A stretch of 64,000 nt of DNA from Armillaria gallica (GCA_037576215.1 JBANDB010000020.1:1389521-1453520); one strand, 5' to 3'; counted from the stretch's first letter, positions 1 to 10,793 are shown. A program made the numbers and translations. Notes: generated by a model from the sequence alone, not told the origin.

Positions 1-2576
1 CTCAATCCTTCGAACAATGGATCCACGTCGTGCGACGTATTATGAACTGGACGAAACCAGTTACTTTCAGCGAGGTGAAGGATTTCGAATTGAGCTTTCC
101 CTTCCTGTTCTGATGCTTTACCTTGGGAAGGCATCTCCACAAGGTCTTCTAGATTATCCGAAAGGATATGACTTAACAGCGGTGAATTTTTCATCAGGGA
201 ACGTCGCTTTTTCATTCTCTCAGCGTCGCGTTCGTCCTCGCATTCATGCAAGGCCTCCCAGTTGCTCATACATGTCCTAGCATGAGGGGAGAAATCGTAA
301 CTTTTGAATTCGTCCCGGACAGATATTGAGGCACTTAACAACGGTTGGTCAAGATCGAAAGGCTTAAAATGTGCAAGCATAAAGGTTTCGTAGCAAGGAT
401 CATCGAGACGCGGAATTTTATGAGCAATAACTCGGGGCACCGTCTTTGTCATGAATCGAGCCTGCGTAGGAGTCGTGTGTTCCATAATCTCATGGGATTT
501 GCTCAGGGGAAACCCCGGTCGAAACGGATACCTGGGGAACTTATTAATGCGGTCAGTTATGGTAAAATCCTCCAGCAGTTCAACATCAGGTTTAGCACCT
601 TTCGGCACGACACTAAAGCGATGTACGAAATCATAAAACGATACGTATCTTAAGGCAGTGCTACAATGCAGATATTCTTCGACCTGGTTACGGCGAACCA
701 AATGCCCATCTTTATCCAAACGAACACCTATGTACGCAGGCTCACTGTCAGGAGAATCATCATCGGTCTCATATGGCCATCGATGTCCTACAAATTCCAT
801 GAGAAGCCCGGACATCATAGGAACGGTTTGATGGGAGCAGAAAACCTCACGTTGACCCCGAATCACCTTCGCAGCGTGCTGTGCATGGACCTGTTGCTGA
901 CTCGCAAACTGGGCGAGACATTTGTGTAAAATGATACAAGCCTCTAAACGATCGCCTTCAGACACGTTGACGTTAGCCTTCATGATGGCGTCGGCCATCA
1001 GAGACAGCATCTCGTATGTCTTAACACTCATTTTTGTAATATAATCAGTTATGTAGAACATAGCAGCTTTACAGGACTTTCCGGAAAGAATGCACTGCAT
1101 ATCATGATTGTGCTGGCAAAAAACGAGAACAAAGTCATTAAAATAGTTCACGAACACGTCCCTACAAGCTAATGTGACAGATTTTGTCTCCTTGTCATAC
1201 AACGAGCGTGCGGCATAATCGTGCGGAAACTGAAATTGACAAGTCACGTGATCGTACTTATAACAAACGCCTTCGTGTTTATGTCTCTGCAACAACTCAC
1301 CACAATACTTTACTTCTTCTTGAAAACGACGTTTAAAATCTTCGATAGCTTCCAAGGCACAATCGACAGCAGGAACAGCCAACGGTCTCTCTGTTTTGGG
1401 CTTCCCCTTAGGATTAAAATATATGTCTTCTGGTAATTCGTGACAAATAATATCTTCGTAGAAAGCAAAGAACCGTTCCTGAAAATCTTCAGTGTCCTCC
1501 AAGCGACGATGCATGTCAGAAGGATTTAAGCCTCCAAGGAGAACGATCAAATAATGAATATGATATGAACCTCTTTCGGTAAGTTCAGTCATCCTGTAGA
1601 ACGCTTTCAAATGTCCCAAAATACCTCCATCAGGAGAAGAACGTTTTTTTGCAAAATCCCAGCCAAACAAGTAACGCATCATCGCCTTGCACGAAAAGTT
1701 GAAAAAATCAAGCACGGCAACCGGATCGGCGGCAAGATGTAGAGCACGTTTGACATAATCCACCATGCGAGGAAAGTGTTCATCCAGGTCGACCGTAGTG
1801 TCTCCCAAAACGACCTGAAATATAGGACTGTTCGCCGGATCTGGGTTCGCAGTAAAGTATATATGGGGAATGTTAAAATGGGCGCAATACGCCTTGATTT
1901 CATTACGGTAAGTGACTTTAGATGCCTCCGATCCAGTGATCTTTGCTGAAATGGTCCTCACCTTGGAGAGCAGCGTAAACACTTTTTGTTCCTCCGCTGT
2001 CAGATCTGAAGCGCGACCCCGCTCTTCAAGATGATGTGACACAGAACGCAAGGTTTCAGGAGTCACTCCCTCAATGTCTGCAGCAGTCACAGAAAAATTG
2101 CTGGATTTAACAGCAAGGTAAGTGTGTAAGTGTGCTTCACGACGTTGAATCATATTCATCGCTACAAATATGAAGGAATTATGCCAGCGAAAAGTACGAT
2201 CGGACAAATCCAGGTACAAATTTGCCTGGCTACGGAAGCTGACAGGGACCAAGCGTTCCGAGTCCTCAAATCCTCCCTTGCCATAAGGATACAGCGAAGG
2301 AAACATTCCCATCATTAGATGGGGATTGTTATACTCTCCTATAGCGTCTGCACCGCAAAAGGCGATGATGTCGGGCTTCCTTCCTGGCGGCCTAATCAAA
2401 TTTCTTAATGCAGATGACTGGAAAGTACGCCCTTGAATATTGACTGATTCAATATCAGATACGCCCATGCGTTCCAACAGCGGCTCATCCAATACATCGC
2501 TGTCTATATTCCTGAGTGCATCATCCGAAGCAAAGTGGGGAGCGAAGCCTGCGGTCTCCTCCTGAAACATCTCCTC
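1..2576 (-). CDS. Helitron Rep/helicase, downstream part (runs off left edge)
   Basis: Minus frame open over all 859 codons, with no stop before the left edge, so the protein is incomplete and the Pif1-type helicase expected in Helitrons would lie outside the window. Rep is the rolling-circle nuclease that nicks and joins single-stranded DNA. Visible Rep parts in order are an FTANPDP segment near 1855, the two-histidine motif ERGSYHIHYLIVLLGGLNP near 1530-1585, and the two-tyrosine motif YITDYITKM near 1030-1056, where the tyrosines are the expected catalytic pair. This is the continuation of the ORF at 11145-13103. The gypsy element inserted between them, and joining the two sides at the TCCTC duplication keeps the frame (..TDAE/EMFQEE..). 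Family assignment rests on the HUH and YxxxY motifs. Activity is doubtful because the gene is split. Confidence 0.88.
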
Positions 2577-2939
2577 TGTTATGTCCGGGCTCAGGAATAA
2601 CAATGCAAGGCTATGCACGGGCTGTCTCGCGTTCGGACAGTCACCCACGATGCCGTTGATTGTTACAGTGGAGCGTTGGATAACGTTAGACTCTCGGCAA
2701 GCGATAAGAGAAAAGCCTGGGGTGTATAAACTTAGCTCGAAGCTAGGGTATAGGCTGAGAGCTGTGCTACTTATATACGATGTATGGAATCTAATATTAG
2801 TCTATCGGCTGCGGCTTCTTCAAGAAGTCTTGGGGTGATCTCTGGGAATATTGGGGTATCGTGCCGGGGTGCTGAGGTACCGCGAGGTGCCGAGGTGCCG
2901 GATAAGATAAGATAAGTGAAAAGGTCGAAAATCGTAACA
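2577..2939 (-). repeat. 3' LTR of gypsy element
   Basis: 363 bp direct repeat of 10795-11139, with TGTTA/TAACA termini. It carries an 18-bp stretch (around 2875-2895, GGTGC/CGAGG-rich) missing from the other LTR, plus a few substitutions (for example near 2617, 2633 and 2933). Confidence 0.95.
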
Positions 2940-2952
2940 TCACCCCCTCCCT
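2940..2952 (-). other. Polypurine tract of gypsy element
   Basis: The minus strand reads GGGAGGGGGTGA immediately before the 3' LTR, the expected place for the plus-strand primer. Confidence 0.75.
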
Positions 2953-3295
2953 AAGGCAGGCGTCCCGACTGCCAGTAAGGTCGCTCCCCGCACGTCATCG
3001 TCGTTCCGTTTGATCTAGGCTTCCAAGTCTGCGACATTGTCTCCGAAGGGTTTGTTGCCCCTGAAGACGAGGGATTTCTCTTCAACCCACCAACCCCATA
3101 CGCGCTGCGACATTGCCTTGTCCGATTGGTAGTCGCTACAAGGTGAGGATTTTTCGTATGGTGGCGACGAGAGAGGTACGAGCAAGTCCTTAACCCGTCC
3201 GAGCAGGCCTGTTAAGTCATTAAGTCGTAAACGCGTGTCATGATGGTCGTAATCTATGGGGCCCATAGCTATCCCCGTTATAGGGCCATCATGAC

Positions 3296-6200
3296 TTAAC
3301 TGGTCGGGTCGGTGTGGATCCGCCGGACCGCGCCGTGTCGGGTTTCAAATTCCTCAACCGCTTCTCGGGCGTGTTGCATGTCCTCCTCTCTTACCCACGA
3401 GTTATGCTCCCTTGTCCATCCTTTCCATTTTACGAGGTAGTCGTGAGTGGTTCGCGACTTTTGGCCCCGACGTCCGCGGATTTGCCTTGGTCTGACGTCG
3501 AGAACTTCCTTGACCTCATATTCCTCCTCATCCTCGATTAAGTCCGGTGGTGGCGGCGGAGGGGGTTGTTGGTTCGGGAATTCCGGATGTGTGTATGGTG
3601 TCAGGAGTTTCTCATTGAATCGGGGGTGAATCTTCCAGTGCAGTGGAAGCTTGAGCTTGAATGCGCTGGCGCCCGCTTTCTCCGTGATGAGGAATGGGCC
3701 GACCCTCTTATCGTCGAGCTTCTTCTTTGGACGGGGAAGATGAAGGTTTGTGGCATCGAGCCACACGCGATCGCCTATCTGGTACGGGTGTGCGTTTCGT
3801 TTGCCTTTGTCATATTGTGCCTTCATCCTTTGAGCAGCTTCCTCTAGCGCGGCCTTGGTTTCCTCGTGGATCTGACTCATTTTCTTGGCGAAGTCCCCTG
3901 CTGCTGGATTAGAGAGAGAAGGTGGTCGTCGGGTATCCGGCAGTATACGTGGGTTCCTCCCGTATAGGACCATGAATGGGCTTTTGCCCGTTGCGCTGTG
4001 GACACGGTTGTTATGAGCGAACTCCGCTAGAGGTAGCCAGTCGCTCCAATCATTCTGCCGGTGGTTAACAAATATCCGGAGGTATTTGATGATTTCCTGA
4101 TTCACCCGTTCCGTCTGTCCGTCGGTCTGAGGGTGAAACGCCGTGGAGGCGTTTGGGGTAATATCGAGGAGTCGGTATAATTCTTTCATGAATTTGGAGA
4201 CGAATTGGGGTCCTCTGTCAGAGATTACTACTTGGGGCATACCGTGACGGGCATATACGTGGTCTCGTAGAAGACGCGCCCATCCCTCGGCCGAGAGTTC
4301 TGTATTACAGGCGATAGGGATTATGGCTTTGGAGAATCTGTCGACGATTACTAACATGGCATCGTAGCCACTAGAATTGGGGAGACCAGTAACCATGTTG
4401 ACGGAGATATGGGTCCATGGTCCTACTGGCACTTCGTTGGGGTGTAACGGGGCCGCCTTTGCGTGAGTGTCAGACTTCGTTCGTTGGCATGTCTCACAAC
4501 CTTTTACGTATGCCTCAACGTCTTTTCGTAGTTTGGGCCACCAGTAATCCCGCAAGACCAACTCCTTCGTTTTCTCGATCCCGGGGTGCCCTGCCGTTAC
4601 GTGGTCGTGGTACTGGGAGATGATCTCGCCCCGTAATGCCTTTTTGCGGGGTACATAAATCCTTTCATCGTAGTACAGGAGCCCCCCCTGTCGGGTCACT
4701 CCTCGCTCGTGAGCCAATGACGTTGTTATGCCTTCATCCCATAACTCTTCCTGTCGCGTTGCTTCTTCAACTGTTTGCTGCATTTCCGTCGTAGAGGGCA
4801 TCACTAATGCACGGAAGTGGGATGCCTCCAAGACAACAATGTCGTTGTTGTCCTTGGTTCCCTGATCATGATCGCTTCGTCTGGATAGCAGATCGGCTTT
4901 TACGTTTTGGGCTCCGGGTTTGTGGAAGAGTTTGAAGTGATATTCTGCCAGTTCCGTGACCCATCGTGCTTGTCGTCGGTTTAGCTTCTGGGGGAGTCGA
5001 AAGTATTGGAGGTTCTGATGGTCCGTCCAAATTTCGATATCGTGCTTGGCGCCCATAAGGTAGTGGCGCCATTCAGAGAGGGCGAGCATGATGGTGAGCA
5101 GCTCTTTGTCGTATATCTCGTAGTTCCGTTCCGTGGCACTGAGGGACTTCGACATGAAGGCCACTGGGCGCCAGGTCTCGCCTTGTTTCTGACTGAGGAC
5201 GGCGCCCATGGCTCCCTTGCTGGAGTCTGCTTCCACTCGGAAGGGTTCGTCATCGTTTGGGATGGCGAGGACAACGTCCTCTGCCATCCTCCGCTTCAGC
5301 TCCTCAAACGCCCGCTGTTGAGGGGACCCCCATGTCCATTCTGCGTTTCCTGTAAGCTGGGTCAAGGGCCTCACGACCTTGGAGTACATCCTGATGAATT
5401 TCCGGTAGAAGTTCGTGAATCCTAGGAACGACTGTAACTCCTTCTTTCTGGGCACGGGCCATTCGGCGATCCCGGCTATCTTGACAGGGTCCATTCGAAT
5501 CAAGTTCTCGCTGATTATGACTCCCAGGTACTCGGTTTCCAGGACCTCGAACTCGCATTTTTCCGCCTTGAGGAAGAGTTTGTTTTCTCGGAGTCGAGAG
5601 AGAACGTGCCGTACAACGGTCCGGTGTTCCTCCAGGGTTTTGGAGAAAATAAGGATGTCGTCCAGGTAAACAGTTACCTTTCCTTCCGCGATCAGGTCTC
5701 TGAAGATGTCGTTCATCATCCACTGGAACGTGGCGGGTGAATTGGTGAGTCCAAAAAACATAACGGTGGGTTCGAATAGTCCCCGATTGGTGCGGAATGC
5801 GGCCTTCTCCTCATCGCCCTCCTTGATGCGTACATTGTTATATCCCCACCGCACATCAAGCTTGGTGAAATATTTGGCTCCGCGGAGTTTGTCGATAAGT
5901 TCCGTGATTAAGGGGAGCGGATAGCGGTTCTTAATAGTCATTTCGTTGAGCTTTCGGTAGTCCTGTACGGGTCTCAGCGTCCCATCCTTCTTCTTAACGA
6001 AGAAGAAGGGGGACGCGAAGGGCGATTTGGAAGGGCGAATGCGGCCCGATTCCAGGTTTTCGTCAAGGAACTTGTCTAGCTGCCCTTGTTCGTTTCGGTT
6101 CAAGGGATAGACCTTACAGTCCAGCGTGGACTTGGCGTTGGGGGTCAGTTCGATCGCGTGGTCCCAGGGTTTCCGGTCGGGTAGCACGTCAAAGCTATCT

Positions 6201-7810
6201 TTTTCGAATAAATCTTGGAAAGACCGGTAGTGTTCGGGCACTAGGTCTTCGAAGGACTGTTTAGGTTTGCCTTCCTGGGCCTTGGCGGCTAAATCATTGG
6301 CGTGGTGCATGGCCCGGATGATCAGCTCCTCTTCCATTCGTACGGCTAGAATGGATTCTCCTTCTTCCAGTTCGTCCCACTGGTCATCGGGATCCGCATC
6401 GGGTAGGTGGAATGGGTTGGTGATGCAGTCACAGCGCCCAAAGAGGACGCTTCCCGTCTTCCAATTGACGCTGGGGTTATGGCGTTTGAGCCAGTCGTGT
6501 CCTAGGTAGACATCTCGTTTTCCCAGGTTCGTGACCGCGAGGTCGATGCGCTCTCTGTGGTGCCCTATGGTCATACAGAGTTCCACGAATTCGGTCACGT
6601 CTCCATCTGCGTTCCGAGTTCCGTCGGCATTATATACCGGAATAGGGATTTTTACTTTGCACGTGTCCAGTCCGTGTTTCTCAACATAAGCGCGATTAAT
6701 CGCGCTTCCGGTGCACCCACTGTCGAGTAGGGCCTTGGCGCCGAGGACCCTTCGCCCAGTGCAGGGCTCTAGGGTTACTGGGAGCATCAGGTCGCTACCT
6801 CCTCCACGGATATAGCAGATCGGCTCCTGGAGCTCATACATCCGCTCCCTTGCATCCTCCCACTGCTCCGTACGCAACTGGTTTATTAGCTCGGGGGTAA
6901 GTTCTCCATAGCGGGGCTTTGGTACCCAAGTTCCAAGTCGGGACCGTCCCCCTTCAAAGGTCTCGGTCTGTCGTACCCATCGGAGGGTCCAGTCGATGCC
7001 AAAGGGTTCCAGCCATCCCGTAGGCTCAATGTCTTGGCGCGATCGATTGAGAATTGGAGCGGGCACAGGCGCCGGAGGGGGACCAATCGGGCTCCCTCTG
7101 GCCTTCCATTGCCGATAAGAGGTGTCGTCTTCCTCGTCGGGTATCTCTTCCAATACTACCGAATGCCCCCTTTTCACTGCCTGGGCGCTAGCAGAATCCC
7201 CCTTTTCATCGGCTGCGCGGTATTCGCTCGGGTCTATTCCCGAGGAGTCGCGTCTTGATCCGTTGCGGACGGGGTGGGAGTTATGTACCCCAGAGGTGGT
7301 GCGTGGTCCTTGAGCACCGGTCCCGATTTTAACTCTTGAATCGGCGTTACCCGCTACCCCTGGCTCGTCAGAGCACTCGAGGCTCAACGGCCCCCCGTCA
7401 TTTCCTGTAAATGTCCTGGGCTTGCGCCCTGCACGGCCTAGCCCCGAGGGAGGAGGCGGCGTAGCGTTGCCAGCTCTCCCCTGGTTTCCGTCCCAGGGGT
7501 TCACTCCGTTCGAGGTTCGGATTGCTTCATCAGGGACGGGAATCAGTCCCCTCCCTGCCCCGTCCGGTCGAGGGACATTCTGAGCGATGGGATGTTGCTG
7601 AGACCTCGCCGTTAAGACAGGTGTCGCTATGGTGGGCGACTCTTCGTCCGGTCCGTTCGCCCGTAATGGGTTACTTGGCGGACGCTTAGCCAGTTGACAA
7701 ATCCTGGGGTCGGCGGCCCCGGAGTCTAGATCTAATTCGTTAGTGAGGACGGAAAACCGGTTTGCTGATTCTGTAAGTGGGCGCGGAATAGAAGTCGTGA
7801 ATTGGCGCAT
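3296..7810 (-). CDS. pol: pol polyprotein: protease, RT, RNase H, integrase, chromodomain
   Basis: 1504 aa from ATG 7810. The frame is open without a stop a further ~66 codons to gag, so the native protein is probably a gag-pol -1 frameshift fusion. Order: Pro/Gly-rich linker; aspartic protease with LLDSGCTGS (~residue 363); RT with YLDD (~715); RNase H beginning VEADSSKGAMGAV (~860); integrase HHCC finger (HDHVTAGHPG .. CETCQRTK, ~1070-1110); integrase core; C-terminal chromodomain (DYLVKWKGW, ~1430-1495), which in chromoviruses targets insertion to marked chromatin. In the integrase triad the second Asp (SDRGPQF, ~1198) and the Glu (QTERVN, ~1234) are 35 residues apart as usual. The first Asp is replaced by Asn 1138 (SVNMVTGLP, codon 4397-4399), which should abolish strand transfer. 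Confidence 0.95.
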   Translation of the reverse strand: MRQFTTSIPRPLTESANRFSVLTNELDLDSGAADPRICQLAKRPPSNPLRANGPDEESPTIATPVLTARSQQHPIAQNVPRPDGAGRGLIPVPDEAIRTSNGVNPWDGNQGRAGNATPPPPSGLGRAGRKPRTFTGNDGGPLSLECSDEPGVAGNADSRVKIGTGAQGPRTTSGVHNSHPVRNGSRRDSSGIDPSEYRAADEKGDSASAQAVKRGHSVVLEEIPDEEDDTSYRQWKARGSPIGPPPAPVPAPILNRSRQDIEPTGWLEPFGIDWTLRWVRQTETFEGGRSRLGTWVPKPRYGELTPELINQLRTEQWEDARERMYELQEPICYIRGGGSDLMLPVTLEPCTGRRVLGAKALLDSGCTGSAINRAYVEKHGLDTCKVKIPIPVYNADGTRNADGDVTEFVELCMTIGHHRERIDLAVTNLGKRDVYLGHDWLKRHNPSVNWKTGSVLFGRCDCITNPFHLPDADPDDQWDELEEGESILAVRMEEELIIRAMHHANDLAAKAQEGKPKQSFEDLVPEHYRSFQDLFEKDSFDVLPDRKPWDHAIELTPNAKSTLDCKVYPLNRNEQGQLDKFLDENLESGRIRPSKSPFASPFFFVKKKDGTLRPVQDYRKLNEMTIKNRYPLPLITELIDKLRGAKYFTKLDVRWGYNNVRIKEGDEEKAAFRTNRGLFEPTVMFFGLTNSPATFQWMMNDIFRDLIAEGKVTVYLDDILIFSKTLEEHRTVVRHVLSRLRENKLFLKAEKCEFEVLETEYLGVIISENLIRMDPVKIAGIAEWPVPRKKELQSFLGFTNFYRKFIRMYSKVVRPLTQLTGNAEWTWGSPQQRAFEELKRRMAEDVVLAIPNDDEPFRVEADSSKGAMGAVLSQKQGETWRPVAFMSKSLSATERNYEIYDKELLTIMLALSEWRHYLMGAKHDIEIWTDHQNLQYFRLPQKLNRRQARWVTELAEYHFKLFHKPGAQNVKADLLSRRSDHDQGTKDNNDIVVLEASHFRALVMPSTTEMQQTVEEATRQEELWDEGITTSLAHERGVTRQGGLLYYDERIYVPRKKALRGEIISQYHDHVTAGHPGIEKTKELVLRDYWWPKLRKDVEAYVKGCETCQRTKSDTHAKAAPLHPNEVPVGPWTHISVNMVTGLPNSSGYDAMLVIVDRFSKAIIPIACNTELSAEGWARLLRDHVYARHGMPQVVISDRGPQFVSKFMKELYRLLDITPNASTAFHPQTDGQTERVNQEIIKYLRIFVNHRQNDWSDWLPLAEFAHNNRVHSATGKSPFMVLYGRNPRILPDTRRPPSLSNPAAGDFAKKMSQIHEETKAALEEAAQRMKAQYDKGKRNAHPYQIGDRVWLDATNLHLPRPKKKLDDKRVGPFLITEKAGASAFKLKLPLHWKIHPRFNEKLLTPYTHPEFPNQQPPPPPPPDLIEDEEEYEVKEVLDVRPRQIRGRRGQKSRTTHDYLVKWKGWTREHNSWVREEDMQHAREAVEEFETRHGAVRRIHTDPTS

Positions 7811-8001
7811 AGGCCGTTTATTGTCCGTTCTTACTGAAGTTGCGTAAGTAACCGACCCCTTACATGGGGGTCGGGGTATATCCGAATGCTCGATAGGTAA
7901 AGTGTCTGCATATAAAATGGTAGTACAAGACCGCGTAGCGGAAAGGGAACACGCACCACTATAGTCCTTGGTCGCTGCGGGCGAATCAGAACCCGAGCGA
8001 C

Positions 8002-8013
8002 CTACTCTTTTAC
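8002..8013 (-). promoter_or_regulatory. Candidate -1 frameshift site between gag and pol
   Basis: The minus strand reads GTAAAAGAGTAG at the end of gag. The pol frame is the -1 frame and is open from about 8060 through to the pol body. A tRNA on AAA could slip back one base within AAAA just before GAG TAG. Downstream RNA structure was not evaluated. Confidence 0.45.
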
Positions 8014-9240
8014 CTCCGTTGTGGGTGCGAGTGGTTCCGGTGCCGCCTCAACGGCGCGCACCTCTCGTTTCTCGCCCTTTCGGGGACAGTCTTTGCTGAG
8101 GTGTCCCTTCTCGTCGCATCTAAAGCATCTGCCCTCTCAGTGTTGCTTTGCCTTCCTTGCGTCAATGTCCATGGGCAGTCCTTGCCCGCTGAAGGTGGTG
8201 GTGGTGACGGGGATCCATCGCCCTCCGTCATCACGGGCCCTTCCTCCCTCCGCCGGCTTAGTCGTTGCTAATGCGTCCGGTTTCTTGTGCGGGATTGCCT
8301 TGGGTACGTCCTTGGGCTTCTTATCGGGATATCGCTCAATCCCCTGGGTCTGTTCGAAGACCTTCTGCCTCTGTTTCTCTTCGTACATGAGGGTAATACG
8401 GAGTTTCCAATCCGTATAGGTGCGCGGGATGCCGAATCCGATGTTTGCGATCGTGGAGCCGTAAGACGGCGGGATCCCTCTCCGGACTGCGGTGACGAGG
8501 GTCCCTCGCTCGCTCTGGTCTGTCAATCGGTTGGCCAGCTTGGCCTCGCGTTCCATCTTTCGAAAGAATATGTGAGCGGGATCGTTGTTCATTTTGATTT
8601 CGAACATCCTTTTCTCGTAGACCAGCTCAATAGCGGGGTCGCGGAATTGTTGGTGGAAATCGTACGTGAAGTCGACCCACGAGGGGTATCGGTATCGGGG
8701 TCCTGCGTCATAGTCGGCTGTCTCTTCGGGGGTGGCTGGTATCAGTGGTTCCGGGGGGTCGTACCAATAGTTGTCCCTTAGGTGGACCCACCATGCCTCG
8801 GCCTCTTCTTCCAGGAGCGAGGTGGCGAATCCCACCATAAGGGACGGCATACCCTGATAGTGGTATCGGAAGGTTTTGAAGTACTGTACGCAGTCTCCAA
8901 GAAACCTCTCGATATCGTCATGTGCCCCCTTGAAGGGAGCGGGGAGTTTTCGTAGTACGGGTTTTACCCCTGTAAGCAGGGGTAAGTTGTCGCGATCCCA
9001 TGCGCCGACGGGCCCTTGGGTTGCGGGGCTGAAGTCGGGTGGCCGTGGTACTGAGAATCGGTCTCTATTTGGGCCGGGGAGAGGTGGTCGGCCTCGGCCT
9101 GGCAGTGCCTGTCTCGCGTTTGCTAAATCTTCTTGTAGGCGGGCATTTTCGTCACGTAGGAGCGCGTATTGCTGTTCCATCCTCTCCATTTGCTGTTCTG
9201 CCGTCTCCTGGGGGCCTTCGCCTTCGCCCCCTACGTCCAT
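8002..9240 (-). CDS. gag: gag, with in-frame TGA before the zinc knuckle
   Basis: Structural capsid/nucleocapsid protein. The open frame reaches up to 9552, but the first ~100 codons overlap ORF0 and look non-native, so ATG at 9240 (MDVGGEGEG), just after the ORF0 stop, is preferred. A coiled-coil-like Glu/Gln stretch follows (QQMERMEQQYALLRDENARL), then the gag core (KLPAPFKGAHDDIERFLGDC .. WVDFTYDFHQQF .. MYEEKQ). At 8137-8139 the frame hits TGA. Directly after it, in the same frame, comes a CCHC zinc knuckle (CFRCDEKGHLSKDC, 8127-8086), and the frame then ends at TAG 8002-8004. The TGA therefore cuts the RNA-binding finger off gag. CGA to TGA is the simplest explanation; programmed readthrough is less likely. 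Confidence 0.82.
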
Positions 9241-9250
9241 TCCCCCGTTA

Positions 9251-10429
9251 TCATTGTCGCCCCCCGCGAGGAGACAGCTCGTTCCCCTGCCGTGGTACGT
9301 GCCGCGACTCCTCCAGTCTCGTGCTAGTTGAGGCGGTGGAGAGTCGGGAAGAGGACCTATCCTCCTGCTGGACCAGTCGTCGAGGGTCGGAGGGCTGTCG
9401 GGGCCCGTCCAAATCCGGTCGATCCCCCTCCAGTCGCGCCAATGGGAGAAGGGCGCGTTCCAACGCGGCCTGTTCCTGCTCCGTTCTGGGGCGGATCCCA
9501 TAAACCCGGCTTCCTGCCACAGGGCCGTAGTAGGCCCTGGTGCGGTTGGCATGGGCCCTTGCTCGGATGGTCGCCTCCCTCCCCAATCGAGGAATCGGAT
9601 CCCCTCGATTAGCGGCGAGGTAGTAGTCCATGTCCTCTCGGATGGGACAGTGGAACCCGGCTCGTTGTGCCAGGTCCTGCCATCGTAGTTCCCCGTGCGG
9701 GTCCGAGGATGTTGATATCGATGGCATCAAGTCTGGGCCAGTCGTAATCGCCTCCGTGAGGGTTGAGCGGGTCATCATTGTTTCGAGGGCGTGGGGGTCC
9801 AGCCACGACGATGGGTTCCGGGGTAACGGGGCGTGAGGTATTCCCTGCTCATCCACGATGATGAGGGGGATACTATCGTCGGAATCGCTGGAGTCGACCT
9901 CGATGGGCCATCGTGGGTTCCCGAGGGGTTCCGTGACTCGGATGGGTAGTCTACCAGGCGGGTTTCGGAGGTGGCTTCGGTAGGTGAGGCTCCTTCTGGG
10001 GATGGTCCCTCTGCTATAGGGTGGGGGATCGGGGAGGTCCTCAATCCGTACCTCCCTCGAGGGTTGCGGACCGGGGTTCGGTGCAGGGGTTGGTTCGGTT
10101 GCGGTGGTAGTTCCGTGAGCCTCCCTATCCTCGAAGAATTCCAGGTTCGACTCGAAGTAGACGGCCGCGGTACGCGCGCGTCTGCCCCGAGCCTCGGCGG
10201 TGCGGAGTCCCGGCCTGACGTAGGCGGGATCGAGTCGGGGGAGTTCGACATAGTGTCGAGGGGGTGGTGGTGGTGCTGGAACCACGAGTATCCCTCTTCG
10301 ATGGAGGAATGCCCGAATCTGTTCGCTATATGCAAGGACTGTCGCAGCCGTAAGTAGGCAGAGGAAGGTGGCAGTCACGAGTGCCGTTCCTAATTCAATG
10401 GCTTGCATATTAGTTAAGTCGGGGGTCAT
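9251..10429 (-). CDS. ORF0 of gypsy element: membrane-anchored protein of unknown function
   Basis: 392 aa ORF ahead of gag, not a standard gypsy gene. Residues 10-35 form one clear hydrophobic helix (ELGTALVTATFLCLLTAATV) followed by a basic stretch (HRR), as in a short N-terminal signal anchor. The rest is rich in Pro, Arg, Ser and Asp, with several PPP runs and acidic SSDSDDS, and looks disordered. It ends in TGA only about 10 nt before the probable gag ATG at 9240, so gag could be reached by termination-reinitiation or leaky scanning. No zinc finger, protease or envelope-like feature is seen. The intact 392-codon frame and its location inside the element argue that it is a real gene. The function is unknown. 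Confidence 0.65.
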   Translation of the reverse strand: MTPDLTNMQAIELGTALVTATFLCLLTAATVLAYSEQIRAFLHRRGILVVPAPPPPPRHYVELPRLDPAYVRPGLRTAEARGRRARTAAVYFESNLEFFEDREAHGTTTATEPTPAPNPGPQPSREVRIEDLPDPPPYSRGTIPRRSLTYRSHLRNPPGRLPIRVTEPLGNPRWPIEVDSSDSDDSIPLIIVDEQGIPHAPLPRNPSSWLDPHALETMMTRSTLTEAITTGPDLMPSISTSSDPHGELRWQDLAQRAGFHCPIREDMDYYLAANRGDPIPRLGREATIRARAHANRTRAYYGPVAGSRVYGIRPRTEQEQAALERALLPLARLEGDRPDLDGPRQPSDPRRLVQQEDRSSSRLSTASTSTRLEESRHVPRQGNELSPRGGRQ

Positions 10430-10780
10430 CGATCTCGCCTGCGAGGTTGTTCGATGTCCCGAAGGAGCTGGGAGAGTTGGTAGAGGAGGAATTTGAGCAA
10501 GAGGAGGGCTACGAGGTTTAAGAGGGAGAGTCGCAGGGTGTTAATCAATGTTCGCCTTGTAGTCGTCGTATCCGCAGTAGTCGTAGGTGTATTGGTCGTC
10601 GGGCCTTGGGCGTCTAGGGTCCTGATTCCTGCGTCTGCCAGCTCGCCTTTTTCCTCACCCTTTTCGCCGGTTTGGGGTGTCCTCCTGTTTGGGGTTTCGA
10701 TTCGGGATCTCTTTGTCGTCGTGTGGGTTTAACGGGGATAGAAGGATCTCCTCGGTACACGGGTGGAGATCGTAGTAAGA

Positions 10781-10793
10781 AGCTTCGAGCTAA
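10781..10793 (-). other. Primer binding site, probably self-primed
   Basis: One nucleotide after the 5' LTR, the minus strand reads TTAGCTCGAAGCT. Its exact 13-nt complement, AGCTTCGAGCTAA, lies inside the LTR at 10962-10950, at the predicted transcript start. This is the arrangement of Tf1-type self-priming, where the mRNA 5' end rather than a tRNA primes minus-strand DNA. Confidence 0.7.

Noticed and set aside
3015..3266. 83-codon minus frame after pol
   Set aside because: Lies between pol and the 3' LTR, has no motif, and is probably noncoding.
5006..5425. Plus-strand frames of up to 139 codons inside pol
   Set aside because: Antisense shadows of a confirmed gene.
9241..9552. Upstream extension of gag
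   Set aside because: Overlaps ORF0 in another frame and reads as Pro/Trp/Arg-rich noise. The gag core starts after 9240.
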